This document shows positions 45,182 through 53,361 of a stretch of 64,000 nt of DNA, in pieces. Source of the stretch: JBFLYO01 sp040756745 (GTDB lineage Bacteria; Bacteroidota; Ignavibacteria; UBA10030; UBA6906); NCBI GenBank assembly GCA_040756745.1, contig JBFLYO010000010.1, forward strand, positions 51,870-115,869. The letters are read 5' to 3'. Within the stretch, counting starts at the first letter, position 1. Every line of letters begins with the position of its first letter. The notes under the pieces were generated by a model. That model worked only from the letters and a program-made list of their open reading frames with translations, was not told where the DNA came from and did not search any database. The position numbers were made by a program, and so were the translations under genes.

Positions 45182-46084
45182 CTATTGGTTGCGCATGAAC
45201 AGCGCCTTGAAGACGTATCCGGCAATCTCCGGGTTTTCCTTGAACCTGCGCGTCGAATATCCGTACCAGTGCTCCCCGAAGGGGACGTAGAGACGGACGC
45301 GATGCCCTTCACGCACGAGCGACCGGCGCAGTTCCGGCCTCACGCCAAGGAGCATCTGGAACTCGTACTGATCCTTCCGCAATCCGCGCTCGCGGATCAT
45401 CCTTCGGGCGGCATCGACCAGGACGGAATCGTGGGTCGCAATCCCCACGTACGAGCCCCCGGCAAGCATCAGGTCGAGCAACTTGATGTAGTTCTGCTGG
45501 ACCTCCTCGCGGCGCTGGAAGGCGATTGCGGCCGGCTCCTTGTAGATCCCTTTGCAGAGACGGAAGTTCGCCCGTTCCTTCAACAGATCTCTGACGTCCT
45601 CCTCGGTTCGTTGGAGATAGGCCTGCACGACAATCCCCGATCCGGGGAATTCCCCGTGCAGGATCCGGAAGATGTCGATCGTGTCGGTAGTGGTCGACGA
45701 GTCCTCCATGTCGAACCGCACGAAGATCCGTTCCCCTGCGGCCACCTTGAGGATCTCGCGCACGTTTGCAGTGCAGAGCGCCTTGTCCAGCTTGAGGCCG
45801 AGCGACGTCAGTTTGATGGAGAGATTGGAGTCCAGCCGTTCCTTTGCGATGGTACGAAGCACTTCGTTCGATTGCTCCCGCGATGCGACTGCCTCGGCCT
45901 CCCGTTCGATATCCTCGCCGAGGACGTCGAGCGTGGCACAGACCCCTTCGCCGTTGAGGGCACGGACACAATCCACCGCATCACGGAGAGTCTCGCCGGC
46001 GATATACCGGCCTGCGAAATAGCGTACTAGCGGCCGGGGGATTGCGGGGATCGCGGCGACGACCAGCCTGTTCAGAAGTCGCAT
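45182..46084 (-). CDS. putB: Proline dehydrogenase
   Basis: A 300-residue FAD-dependent proline dehydrogenase of the stand-alone kind, oxidising proline to 1-pyrroline-5-carboxylate and passing electrons to quinones. It is a TIM barrel with LSIKLTSLGLKLD, RFDMEDSSTTTDTID, QAYLQRTEEDVRDLL, RLCKGIYKEPA and the C-terminal RLYVPFGEHWYGYSTRRF with the Y-x-x-R-R substrate motif. The next enzyme, P5C dehydrogenase, is at 15252-16811. It precedes the OPT transporter gene, consistent with peptide-derived proline as a carbon and electron source. Confidence 0.94.
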   Translation of the reverse strand: MRLLNRLVVAAIPAIPRPLVRYFAGRYIAGETLRDAVDCVRALNGEGVCATLDVLGEDIEREAEAVASREQSNEVLRTIAKERLDSNLSIKLTSLGLKLDKALCTANVREILKVAAGERIFVRFDMEDSSTTTDTIDIFRILHGEFPGSGIVVQAYLQRTEEDVRDLLKERANFRLCKGIYKEPAAIAFQRREEVQQNYIKLLDLMLAGGSYVGIATHDSVLVDAARRMIRERGLRKDQYEFQMLLGVRPELRRSLVREGHRVRLYVPFGEHWYGYSTRRFKENPEIAGYVFKALFMRNQ

Positions 46085-46296
46085 ACAGGTTCATGAGCGA
46101 TGGTGGTGCGCTCCGTCCCGGACCGCACCGGCCGCCTTGGCGGGTTGCACGCGGGGTTCCCGGGAGCGCGCAGCGTGGACGGAGAGACCATCATGTGTTG
46201 TGCGAACGGGAGAGAAGGCGCAGGGAGATTTGCGTGTAACGGGAAAAAATATACCCATCACTCGTCTGAAAAGCAAGGCGCGGACCGGCACAGCGC
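46085..46296. other. Gene-free interval between spmB and putB
   Basis: I see no convincing gene in these 212 bases. A minus-strand frame of 69 codons crosses it (46091-46300) but has no family-like segment and overlaps the spmB stop; it is likely chance. The putB promoter must lie here, but no clear -35/-10 pair was identified. A short AT-rich run (GGGAAAAAATATACCC, 46240-46255) is the best candidate core. Confidence 0.5.
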
Positions 46297-46842
46297 TCAC
46301 CGGAAGAGCACGCCGACAATCCAGACGGCGGCGAGCATCCCCGCGGCGTCGGCAATGAGCCCGACCGGTACTGCATGCCGGGTATTCTTGACGCCGACGG
46401 CACCGAAGTACACCGCAAGAACGTAAAACGTCGTCTCGGAACTGCCGTACATCGTCGACGCCATAACGCCGATGAGCGAGTCGGGACCATGGACCTTCAT
46501 CAGCTCTGTCATGATGCCGAGCGATCCGCTGCCGGAGAGTGGGCGCATGAGCGCCATCGCGAGCGTTTCCGGAGGCATGCCGATGAGCGACGTGACGGGA
46601 GCCAGGAGGCCGGTCAACACGTCAAGCGCACCGCTCGCGCGGAAAATCCCGATCGCCACAAGCATCGCCACAAGATACGGGATGATCCGCACGGCAGTCG
46701 TAAATCCTTCCTTGGCTCCTTCAACAAACACTTCATACACCTTCACCTTCCGGACATAGCCCCAACCAAGGAACAGAAGCAGGACCAAGGGAATGGCAAT
46801 TGCCGCCAGGATGTTGACAACGAAGCGGAACAGGTCAGCCAC
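46297..46842 (-). CDS. spmB: SpmB-like nucleoside-recognition (Gate) domain membrane protein
   Basis: A 181-residue inner-membrane protein with about four helices, close to Bacillus SpmB: FVEGAKEGFTTAVRIIPYLVAMLVA, MRPLSGSGSLGIM and the ending STMYGSSETTFYVLAVYFGAVG. In Bacillus SpmA/SpmB affect spore core dehydration; Gram-negative members have no known task, and transport of a small solute is often guessed. It overlaps the spmA gene by eight bases. No other sporulation gene is seen. Confidence 0.88.
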   Translation of the reverse strand: MADLFRFVVNILAAIAIPLVLLLFLGWGYVRKVKVYEVFVEGAKEGFTTAVRIIPYLVAMLVAIGIFRASGALDVLTGLLAPVTSLIGMPPETLAMALMRPLSGSGSLGIMTELMKVHGPDSLIGVMASTMYGSSETTFYVLAVYFGAVGVKNTRHAVPVGLIADAAGMLAAVWIVGVLFR

Positions 46843-47818
46843 GATCCACCTCCATCGCCTTCCGGTACCTCGGGAGCCGCTGCAGGAGGCGTGACGCCGT
46901 CACCCCGGCCACGGTCGCGCAGCCGGCACCGATGATTGTCGTCCCGATGATCATGCCGGGGTCGGATGATCCCGCGGCGGCCCGCACTGCAATCGCCGTC
47001 GCGGGGATGAGCACGAGCCCGCCGGTATTGATCGCCAGGAACGTCACCATGGCATTTGTCGCAGTGCCGACCTTCGGATTGAGCTTGTTCAGCTCCTCCA
47101 TTGCCTTCAGTCCCAGCGGTGTGGCGGCGTTGCTCAGACCGAGCATGTTCGCCGCGATATTCATGATCATCGCGCCAACAGCGGGATGGTCGGGGGGGAC
47201 ATCGGGGAAGAGCCGCCGGGTCAGCGGGGTAAGTGCGCGCATCAGCACGGCCAGCAGCCCCGCCGCTTCGGCCACTTTCATGACGCCGAGCCAGAGCGCC
47301 ATGATGCCAATCAGACCGATGGCGATCGTGACCGCTGTGGCGGCGTAATCCAGCGCAGCAGCAGTGACCGCCTTGAGCTTGACATATCGCGTGGGTTCAA
47401 AGACGAGCCGCACCGCCGCCTGCCTCCCGTCGGCCGAGAATCGGACCGACTCCACGACAGCCATAAGCCGACCTTTAGCGGGGGCGGCCTGTGCCATCGT
47501 CTTCCAGGCCACCGGCGCACCGTCCCCTACCTGGAGGAGCAGGGCCGATCGCCCGTCGGCAGCTGTCGTGACGCTCACCGGCTGCCTCACCGGCGCCGGC
47601 GGGGCCGCGACGCCGTAGAAGAGCGCAAACGCATCCGCGGCCATGACAAGCTCTCCTTCCCACGTCCTTCGCAGGGCCGACGGGGGCTTCTGGACTTCGA
47701 CGACTGCATCCAGCGGAATTCCGTTGCGATACGTGTTACGCACTTCATCGGACACATCGCTTCCGACGGCGATGAGGATGCCGAGGGCGATCAGCGAAAT
47801 CCAGATGGTGTTCAGCAT
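46835..47818 (-). CDS. spmA: SpmA-like nucleoside-recognition (Gate) domain membrane protein with a periplasmic insert
   Basis: A 327-residue partner of SpmB. After the N-terminal helix (LNTIWISLIALGILIAVG) comes an extracytoplasmic stretch of about 110 residues (40-150) not found in the roughly 195-residue Bacillus SpmA. The SpmA core follows, with PAVGAMIMNIAANMLGLSNAATP and NAMVTFLAINTGGLVLIPATAIAVR. The insert may bind the unknown ligand. The coding end overlaps spmB, so both are translated together, as usual for the pair. Confidence 0.87.
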   Translation of the reverse strand: MLNTIWISLIALGILIAVGSDVSDEVRNTYRNGIPLDAVVEVQKPPSALRRTWEGELVMAADAFALFYGVAAPPAPVRQPVSVTTAADGRSALLLQVGDGAPVAWKTMAQAAPAKGRLMAVVESVRFSADGRQAAVRLVFEPTRYVKLKAVTAAALDYAATAVTIAIGLIGIMALWLGVMKVAEAAGLLAVLMRALTPLTRRLFPDVPPDHPAVGAMIMNIAANMLGLSNAATPLGLKAMEELNKLNPKVGTATNAMVTFLAINTGGLVLIPATAIAVRAAAGSSDPGMIIGTTIIGAGCATVAGVTASRLLQRLPRYRKAMEVDRG

Positions 47819-47820
47819 AG

Positions 47821-47990
47821 AAAGGTCGAGATTGAGATTGAGACTGAGATTGAGATTAAGGGGTGGAGCAGGTTAAGGTTGAGGGATGAAGCAGGTCGCC
47901 TTAACCTTATCCTTGGCCTTGACCTTGACCTTAGTCTCAATCTTGATCTCAATCTTCTCTGCGCCTCTGCGTCTCTGCGGTGCTTTTGTT
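47821..47990. repeat. Composite intergenic repeat: 27-base repeat copy B, GATTGA/TCAATC inverted array and CTCTGCG heptamers
   Basis: Three kinds of repeat share this gap. Bases 47852-47878 match 16952-16978 exactly. The GATTGAGATTGAGACTGAG array (47829-47858) is roughly inverted at 47930-47958 (CTTAGTCTCAATCTTGATCTC), so the segment could fold into a long imperfect hairpin. At 47960-47982 CTCTGCG is repeated three times with variants (CTCTGCGCCTCTGCGTCTCTGCG). It separates spmA from the DUF5683 gene and might end transcription on either strand. Similar heptamer strings occur widely in intergenic DNA of unrelated bacteria. Confidence 0.7.
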
Positions 47991-47991
47991 C

Positions 47992-48567
47992 CTAGAATCT
48001 GAATCGTACGCCAACCTGAATGCCGTAAGCCGGCGGCAAGCACCGCACCGTCAGGTCTCCCCCCACATTGAAATCGTAGAGGCTCGCATCGACGTACGCG
48101 TCGGCGATGTTAATGAGATACAGGATCAGGAAATACCAGGTAAACGAATCGCGCTGCTCCCTGTAGAACTCTCTCACACTGAGGAGCCGGCGGTCGCCGG
48201 CAGGATCCGTGCGAAGGCTTGCAGCATATCTGTCGCGGTACTCCTCGTACCGCCGGTTGTTGTCAAGCCAGGAAGAAACAAAATACACACCGAATCCCAG
48301 AACAATAGGAACCTTCCAGTACGACTCATTATAGAACTGCCCCGCGCCGGGCAGAATGGCCGAACAGATCATGGCCGTGGCGGGTGATTTCTTCCCGGGG
48401 GAAGGATGACGGAGAGAATCAGACTTGGTGACGGCCGCGCGAACAGCCGGTCGCGCAACCACTGTACTGTCGGCGAGTGAATCCGGAGACTGGACGATCT
48501 GTGCGGCGAGAGGCACTCCGGGCACACAGAAGGAGAGCAGAAGGAACAGCCGCTGGCACAGGCGCAT
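47992..48567 (-). CDS. DUF5683 domain protein
   Basis: A 191-residue exported or membrane protein of unknown function, common in Bacteroidota and Ignavibacteria. It has a signal peptide (about 1-22, LLLLSFCVPGVPLAAQ), a Ser/Thr-rich linker, and the DUF5683 core: SAILPGAGQFYNESYWKVP, a helix GFGVYFVSSWL, then NNRRYEEYRDRY and YLINIADAYVDASLYDFN. The ending GIQVGVRFRF suggests a membrane-facing strand. It follows ridA by nine bases and the parA-parB pair, an order that may be conserved in the group, and could be envelope-associated. Confidence 0.8.
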   Translation of the reverse strand: MRLCQRLFLLLSFCVPGVPLAAQIVQSPDSLADSTVVARPAVRAAVTKSDSLRHPSPGKKSPATAMICSAILPGAGQFYNESYWKVPIVLGFGVYFVSSWLDNNRRYEEYRDRYAASLRTDPAGDRRLLSVREFYREQRDSFTWYFLILYLINIADAYVDASLYDFNVGGDLTVRCLPPAYGIQVGVRFRF

Positions 48568-48576
48568 TGCACACCG

Positions 48577-48969
48577 TCAGCGGGAAGTGACCAGGCCGAT
48601 CGCCTCAATTTCGACCTTCACGTCGCGGGGGAGCCGGCTCACCTCCACCGTGGAACGCGCAGGGGGAGATTCGGGGAAAAACCCCGCATAGACCTCATTC
48701 ATCGCGGCGAATTCCGACAGGTCTTTCATATAGACTGTCGTCTTCACAACAGCCCCCAGGCCCGATCCGCCTGCTTCAAGGATGGCGCGGATGTTCTGGA
48801 GGACCTGCCGCGTCTGCGTCCTGATGTCGTCGCCCGCAAGCTCTCCCGTCGCGGGATCAAGGGCAATCTGTCCCGCGGTGAACACGAAACCAGTCCCCGA
48901 GGCGATCCCCTGACTGTAGGGGCCGATCGCTTTCGGCGCGAGGGGAGTGGAGAGCACGCTTCGGTCCAT
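48577..48969 (-). CDS. ridA: RidA-family enamine/imine deaminase
   Basis: A 130-residue trimeric enzyme that hydrolyses reactive 2-aminoacrylate and similar enamines released by PLP enzymes. It begins LSTPLAPKAIGPYSQGI and ends with the active-site segment PPARSTVEVSRLPRDVKVEIEAIG, in which the first Arg is the substrate carboxylate ligand. Normal length and intact. It lies 21 bases after parB. Confidence 0.94.
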   Translation of the reverse strand: MDRSVLSTPLAPKAIGPYSQGIASGTGFVFTAGQIALDPATGELAGDDIRTQTRQVLQNIRAILEAGGSGLGAVVKTTVYMKDLSEFAAMNEVYAGFFPESPPARSTVEVSRLPRDVKVEIEAIGLVTSR

Positions 48970-48990
48970 GGCGAATCACACGTTAAGAAG

Positions 48991-49908
48991 TTAGCGGCCC
49001 CGCTCCTGAAGCTCGGCGAAGATTTCCAGAATCCTCTCGAGATCGTCGGCGGAATAGTATTCGATGACGATCTCCCCTTTCCCGTCCTGCAGCATGCGGA
49101 CTTGCACTTTGGTGCCGAGGAAGTGGCGGAGCCGTTCTTCGATGGAAGCGAGGGAGCTCGAGACTCCGGGGGGGCTTTGCACGCGCGACACCCGCTTCCC
49201 CTTCCTCGTCCCGCGGTCGCGCACCAGCCGCTCCACCTCGCGAACAGACAGTCCCCGCCCCACTGCCTTCCTGAAGATCTCCATCTGGAGGTCTGCATCG
49301 TCGATCGCAACAAGGGCGCGGGCATGGCCGGAGCTGATCTCTCCCTTCCGGACCGATGACTGGATCGGCTCGGGAAGTTTCAGCAGACGCAGGAAATTGG
49401 TGATGGTGGTCCGATCCTTGCCGATCTTCTGCGAGACCTCTTCCTGTGTGTACCGGCACTCGTCGATCAGCCGCTTGTACGAAATGGCGATCTCGATCGG
49501 ATTGAGGTGCTCGCGCTGGAGGTTCTCGATCAACGCGAGCTCCAGCATCTCCTCGTCGGACGAGACCCTGATAATGTACGCGGGAATCTGGCTCATGCCG
49601 GCTTCACGCGCCGCCCGGACGCGACGCTCGCCGGAGATGAGCTGATAGCGGTCCCCCCCACGACGGACGGTGATCGGCTGGATGATCCCCTTTTCCTGGA
49701 TCGAGCGCTTCAGCTCGTCCAGTGTTTCAGGGTCGAAATCATGGCGGGGTTGATAGGGATTCTGGTCGATCCTGTCGAGAGGGAGCGTGGCAATAATGTC
49801 GATACCGACGCCGTCGTCCTGCCTTCCGCCAGGAGGCGGAGCAACGGAAGGGGCGCGTGGGATGAGGGAAGCGAGCCCGCGGCCGAGCACCGGTTTCATT
49901 TTGGACAT
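48991..49908 (-). CDS. parB: Chromosome partitioning protein ParB / Spo0J
   Basis: ParB binds parS sites near the replication origin, spreads as a CTP-dependent clamp, and loads SMC. The 305 residues start MSKMKPVLGRGLASLIP, with GGAGGGG five bases before ATG 49908; the frame upstream of that is parA sequence in another frame. N-terminal domain: NPYQPRHDFDPETLDEL, the CTP-binding GERRVRAAREAG and ENLQREHLNPIE; a helix-turn-helix with QKIGKDRTTITNFLRLLKLP follows, then the dimerisation end. It follows parA by 14 bases. Confidence 0.96.
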   Translation of the reverse strand: MSKMKPVLGRGLASLIPRAPSVAPPPGGRQDDGVGIDIIATLPLDRIDQNPYQPRHDFDPETLDELKRSIQEKGIIQPITVRRGGDRYQLISGERRVRAAREAGMSQIPAYIIRVSSDEEMLELALIENLQREHLNPIEIAISYKRLIDECRYTQEEVSQKIGKDRTTITNFLRLLKLPEPIQSSVRKGEISSGHARALVAIDDADLQMEIFRKAVGRGLSVREVERLVRDRGTRKGKRVSRVQSPPGVSSSLASIEERLRHFLGTKVQVRMLQDGKGEIVIEYYSADDLERILEIFAELQERGR

Positions 49909-49922
49909 GCGGACCCCTCCGC

Positions 49923-50705
49923 TCAGGCGGTGATGATCTGATGGTTGTTCTTCACCAGAACTTCCTGCGCGAGATCCATGTAGTTCCGGGTTCCCGTGGA
50001 GACGGCGTCGTACAGGATGATCGGCTTGCCGAAACTCGGCGCCTCGCTCAGTCGGACGTTGCGCGTTACAACGGACTTGAAGACCTTCTCGCCGAAGTAC
50101 TTCTTCACCTCTTCGACGATCTGGTTCGAGAGACGCAGGCGACTGTCGTACATGGTCAGGAGAACCCCTTCGATATCGAGCGATTCGTTGAGCTGTTTCT
50201 TGACCATGTTGATCGTGTTCAGGAGTTGGCCGAGCCCTTCGAGAGCATAATACTCGCACTGAACAGGGATGAGCACGGCATCGGCAGCCGTCAGAGCATT
50301 CAGCGTCACCAGGCCGAGGGAGGGCGGGCAGTCGATGAAAATGAATTCGTAATCGTCCCGGATCGGCTGGAGCGCAGCCTTGAGCCGCTTCTCCCGGTCG
50401 TCGAGGCCGACAAGTTCTACCTCTGCGCCGACAAGATTGATATGCGACGGCATCACCGAGAGGTACGGCATCTGCGTGGGCTGGATCGCTTCAGCCGCGG
50501 AGAGGCCGCCGACCAGGACCTCGTACGTGCTGCGCCCTTCGGCTTGTGAGTCCGCGCCGATGCCGCTCGTCGCGTTGGCCTGCGGATCGGTGTCGACAAG
50601 GAGGGTTTTCTTCTCGGCCGCTGCGATGCAGGCCGAGAGATTGACAGCGGTAGTGGTCTTGCCCACCCCTCCCTTCTGGTTCGCTATAGTGATGATCTTG
50701 CCCAC
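49923..50705 (-). CDS. parA: Chromosome partitioning ATPase ParA / Soj
   Basis: ParA-type deviant Walker ATPase of 260 residues that works with ParB in origin segregation. KGGVGKTT (residues 11-18) is the deviant Walker A with both Lys11 and Lys16, DTDPQANA is the second motif, and FIDCPPSLGLVTLNAL is the Walker B strand. Its upstream 298-base gap contains two tandem copies of a ParB half-site-like decamer (50811-50830). In many bacteria this pair lies near oriC, but no dnaA or gidA is seen here. Confidence 0.96.
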   Translation of the reverse strand: MGKIITIANQKGGVGKTTTAVNLSACIAAAEKKTLLVDTDPQANATSGIGADSQAEGRSTYEVLVGGLSAAEAIQPTQMPYLSVMPSHINLVGAEVELVGLDDREKRLKAALQPIRDDYEFIFIDCPPSLGLVTLNALTAADAVLIPVQCEYYALEGLGQLLNTINMVKKQLNESLDIEGVLLTMYDSRLRLSNQIVEEVKKYFGEKVFKSVVTRNVRLSEAPSFGKPIILYDAVSTGTRNYMDLAQEVLVKNNHQIITA

Positions 50706-51003
50706 GACACCGTATGCAAATGAGAGGTCATGCCGCGACTGGCCTCATGAGTGATACCCCGTTTTGTTGGGGATGCGAAACGCCCGGCGGGACTCCTAGC
50801 GAGAATCGATTCGTGAAACATCGTGAAACGCTGCCCAGGTGTGAAATGGTAGCTATTTTCGCGTTTTGAAGCAATCAGAATGCGCAGGGATGGAAAAAAG
50901 GCGGGAACCATCTCAAAACAAACGACTTCAGCCGGGGCGATTCAAGAGAAATTCGACGCGGGGAAGCACATCTCTCGATTTTCCGGGATGCTCAACCGAC
51001 GCT
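50706..51003. promoter_or_regulatory. phoU-parA gap with tandem parS-like half-sites
   Basis: 298 bases without a convincing gene. At 50811-50830 TCGTGAAACA is followed directly by TCGTGAAACG; read on the other strand these are two TGTTTCACGA-like halves of the parS consensus TGTTTCACGTGAAACA. There is no complete 16-base palindrome, so this is not a classical parS. The site lies about 105 bases upstream of parA and could serve ParB-mediated control of parA-parB. No clear terminator for phoU was found. Confidence 0.4.
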
Positions 51004-51678
51004 TCAGTGCCAGGCCCCCCGCTTGTCGAGATGATGCTTCACCACCTGGGCTTCGGCAATAAAAATGACTTCTTCGGCGATATTGGTCGCGAGGTCGGCG
51101 ACGCGCTCGAGGTTCCTGCTCACGCGGATGAGGTCAAGCGCATGCTCGATGCGGTCAGGGTGCTCCCGCATCACTCCGACAAGATCGCTGACCACCTTCT
51201 TGTTCAGCGCATCGATCGAATCGTCATTGGCAAGGACCTGCCTGCTCTTCTCCGGGTCGGAATGAATGAACGCATCGATGGAGTCCCGCAACATTTCTTT
51301 CGTGATACGGGCCATTTCCGTGATGTCTTCAAATGGCTTGATCGGTTCGTGTTCCGCGCACTGTACAGCGGATTCCGCGATGTTGACCGCGTGGTCACCG
51401 ATCCGTTCGAGATCGTTGTTGATCTTCAGCGCCGCAAGAATGAGCCGCAGGTCAGACGCCACCGGTTGCTGCAGGGCGAGCAGGTCGACAACCGCATCAT
51501 CGATGCGGACCTCCATCAGGTTGATCTGGTCGTCGTTCGAAATGATGTCGCGGGCGAGTTCCGGTTTCCGCTCGAGCAGCGCCCGAATTGAGCCCGCAAT
51601 CGCCTGTTCGGCGAGGCTGCTCATCCGGATGATGTCGGTCTTCAACGCATCAAGCGCATGTTCGAAGTGTCGGTGCAT
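51004..51678 (-). CDS. phoU: Phosphate transport regulator PhoU
   Basis: PhoU links the PstSCAB transporter to the PhoR/PhoB two-component system and shuts the regulon down when phosphate is plentiful. The 224-residue protein is a double three-helix bundle with the metal-binding repeats EVRIDDAVVDLLALQQPVA...RIGDHAVNIAE and the second DDSIDALNKKV...RVADLATNIAE. It is the last gene of the porin-pstSCAB-phoU run, two bases after pstB. phoR and phoB lie outside the window. Confidence 0.95.
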   Translation of the reverse strand: MHRHFEHALDALKTDIIRMSSLAEQAIAGSIRALLERKPELARDIISNDDQINLMEVRIDDAVVDLLALQQPVASDLRLILAALKINNDLERIGDHAVNIAESAVQCAEHEPIKPFEDITEMARITKEMLRDSIDAFIHSDPEKSRQVLANDDSIDALNKKVVSDLVGVMREHPDRIEHALDLIRVSRNLERVADLATNIAEEVIFIAEAQVVKHHLDKRGAWH

Positions 51679-51680
51679 GC

Positions 51681-52517
51681 TCAGCCAAACCTTCCGGTGA
51701 TGTAGTCTTCAGTCTGCTTCTTCTCGGGAGTCGTAAAGAGACGTCTGGTCTCCCCCACCTCGATCAGCTCGCCCAAATAGAAGAATGCGGTCATATCGCT
51801 CACGCGAGCCGCCTGCTGCATGTTATGGGTAACGATCGCAATCGTGTACCGCGATTTCAGCTCGTAGATCAGCTCCTCGATCTTCGCCGTGGAGAGCGGG
51901 TCGAGCGCGCTTGCCGGCTCGTCCATGAGGATCACTTCGGGATTCACGGCCAGCGTCCGTGCAATGCAGAGGCGCTGCTGTTGTCCGCCGGAGATGCTTG
52001 CGCCCGACTTGTCGAGCGAGTCCTTCACTTCATCCCAGAGCGCGGCCTGGCGGAGCGTCCGTTCGACCGTCTCGGAAAGCAGCTTCCTGTCCCGCACCCC
52101 GTTCAGCCGGAGCCCTGCCGCGACATTGTCGAAGATCGACATGGTCGGAAAGGGGTTGGGCTTCTGGAACACCATTCCCACGCGCCGCCTGAGGAGCACA
52201 GGATCAATATCGAGGATCCTTCGGCTGCCGATGGAAATCTCTCCGTTCATCGTCCCGCCCGCCACTTCGTGCATCCGGTTGAGACAGCGGAGAAAGGTGG
52301 ATTTGCCGCACCCTGAAGGGCCGATGATGGCGAGGACCCTCTGCTCGGGGACATCCAGGGTAACACCGCGCAGGGCCTGCGTCTTGCCGAAGAAGGCATT
52401 CAGCCCCTGCACGACCATCTTCGCCGCTGGAGCCGGCTGATTGGCCTGCAACAGATGGCCCATGCGGGGCTCGACAGAAGGGGTGAGCATGGTAGCGACA
52501 GTCTCAGTGTTCTGCAT
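51681..52517 (-). CDS. pstB: Phosphate ABC transporter ATP-binding protein
   Basis: PstB powers phosphate import. The 278 residues have Walker A GPSGCGKSTFLRC, the Q-loop FQKPNPFP characteristic of PstB, signature SGGQQQRLCIARTLA, Walker B VILMDEPASALDP and the H-loop VTHNMQQA. About 28 extra residues precede the usual start (conserved part begins near VQGLNAFFGKTQAL). The start ATG overlaps the end of pstA by 14 bases. Confidence 0.97.
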   Translation of the reverse strand: MQNTETVATMLTPSVEPRMGHLLQANQPAPAAKMVVQGLNAFFGKTQALRGVTLDVPEQRVLAIIGPSGCGKSTFLRCLNRMHEVAGGTMNGEISIGSRRILDIDPVLLRRRVGMVFQKPNPFPTMSIFDNVAAGLRLNGVRDRKLLSETVERTLRQAALWDEVKDSLDKSGASISGGQQQRLCIARTLAVNPEVILMDEPASALDPLSTAKIEELIYELKSRYTIAIVTHNMQQAARVSDMTAFFYLGELIEVGETRRLFTTPEKKQTEDYITGRFG

Positions 52518-53361
52518 AACGTTGTCGTGTAACGATACGGAAGAGGAGACTCAGAAGAAAGATCAGCCCGATAAGCACCACGGCGGCAGCCCATGCTTGC
52601 CGGTTCCAATCCTCAAAGGGCGCTTTCGCATAGTCGTAGATGAACACGGTCAGCGAGGCGATCGGCTGATCAATGGCCGTTGACCAGAACCGGTTCCCCA
52701 GCGCGGTGAACAGCAGCGGGGCGGTTTCCCCCGCAGCCCGCGCAAGCGCCAGCAGGATGCCTGTCGTAATCCCTTTGAGCGCCGAGGGGAGGATGATCCT
52801 CACCGTGGTCTTCCATCGCGGGACGCCGAGCGCAAGTCCCGCTTCGCGGTACGAATGGGGAACGAGTCGGATCATCTCCTCCGTCGTTCGCGTGACGGTC
52901 GGAAGCATGAGAATCGCAAGGGCGACCCCTCCCGCAAGGGCCGAGAAGTGGTTCATGGGAAGGACCACAAGGATATAGGCGACGACGCCCACGACGATAG
53001 AGGGGACGCCACTAAGAACGTCGGCGAAAAAGCGAACCGTCGCCCCCAGAGGATTGTCTCCATATTCCGCCAGATAGATACCGGCCATGATCCCTACAGG
53101 GAGGCCGAACAGCGCACCCAGGCCGATGAGAATTCCAGTCCCGGCAAGCGCATTGGCCATTCCTCCCCCCGGCTCTCCCACCGGCTTCGGCATCTGAATG
53201 AAGAAATCCATGTTCAGGGCCGAGACTCCCTGGAGGAGCGTATAGGAAAAGATCAGGATGAGGGGCGCAACGGCCAGAACGACGCACAGAACGGCAAGAA
53301 GGGTCATCCCACGACTTTTCGCCTTGCGCCAGAGGAAATTCCAACGCTCCCGTGTCATCAT
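52504..53361 (-). CDS. pstA: Phosphate ABC transporter permease PstA
   Basis: A 285-residue inner-membrane permease with six helices. Start MMTRERWNFLWRKAK at ATG 53361 overlaps the pstC stop (ATGATGA); the frame continues upstream but only through pstC sequence. The PstA signature is VPHSYREAGLALGVPRWKT with the EAA-like coupling loop, LSGVPSIVVGVVAY in the core, and AGETAPLLFTALGNRFW near the end. It pairs with PstC. Confidence 0.96.
   Translation of the reverse strand: MMTRERWNFLWRKAKSRGMTLLAVLCVVLAVAPLILIFSYTLLQGVSALNMDFFIQMPKPVGEPGGGMANALAGTGILIGLGALFGLPVGIMAGIYLAEYGDNPLGATVRFFADVLSGVPSIVVGVVAYILVVLPMNHFSALAGGVALAILMLPTVTRTTEEMIRLVPHSYREAGLALGVPRWKTTVRIILPSALKGITTGILLALARAAGETAPLLFTALGNRFWSTAIDQPIASLTVFIYDYAKAPFEDWNRQAWAAAVVLIGLIFLLSLLFRIVTRQRYAEH

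Noticed and set aside
43628..46030. An 800-codon plus-strand open frame
   Set aside because: Antisense to the OPT transporter and proline dehydrogenase, which have full family signatures; composition is that of a shadow frame.
46091..46300. A 69-codon minus-strand frame between spmB and putB
   Set aside because: No ribosome site or motif, overlaps the spmB stop; taken as chance.
50761..50900. A complete parS palindrome upstream of parA
   Set aside because: Only direct half-sites are present; no 16-base TGTTTCACGTGAAACA within reasonable mismatch.
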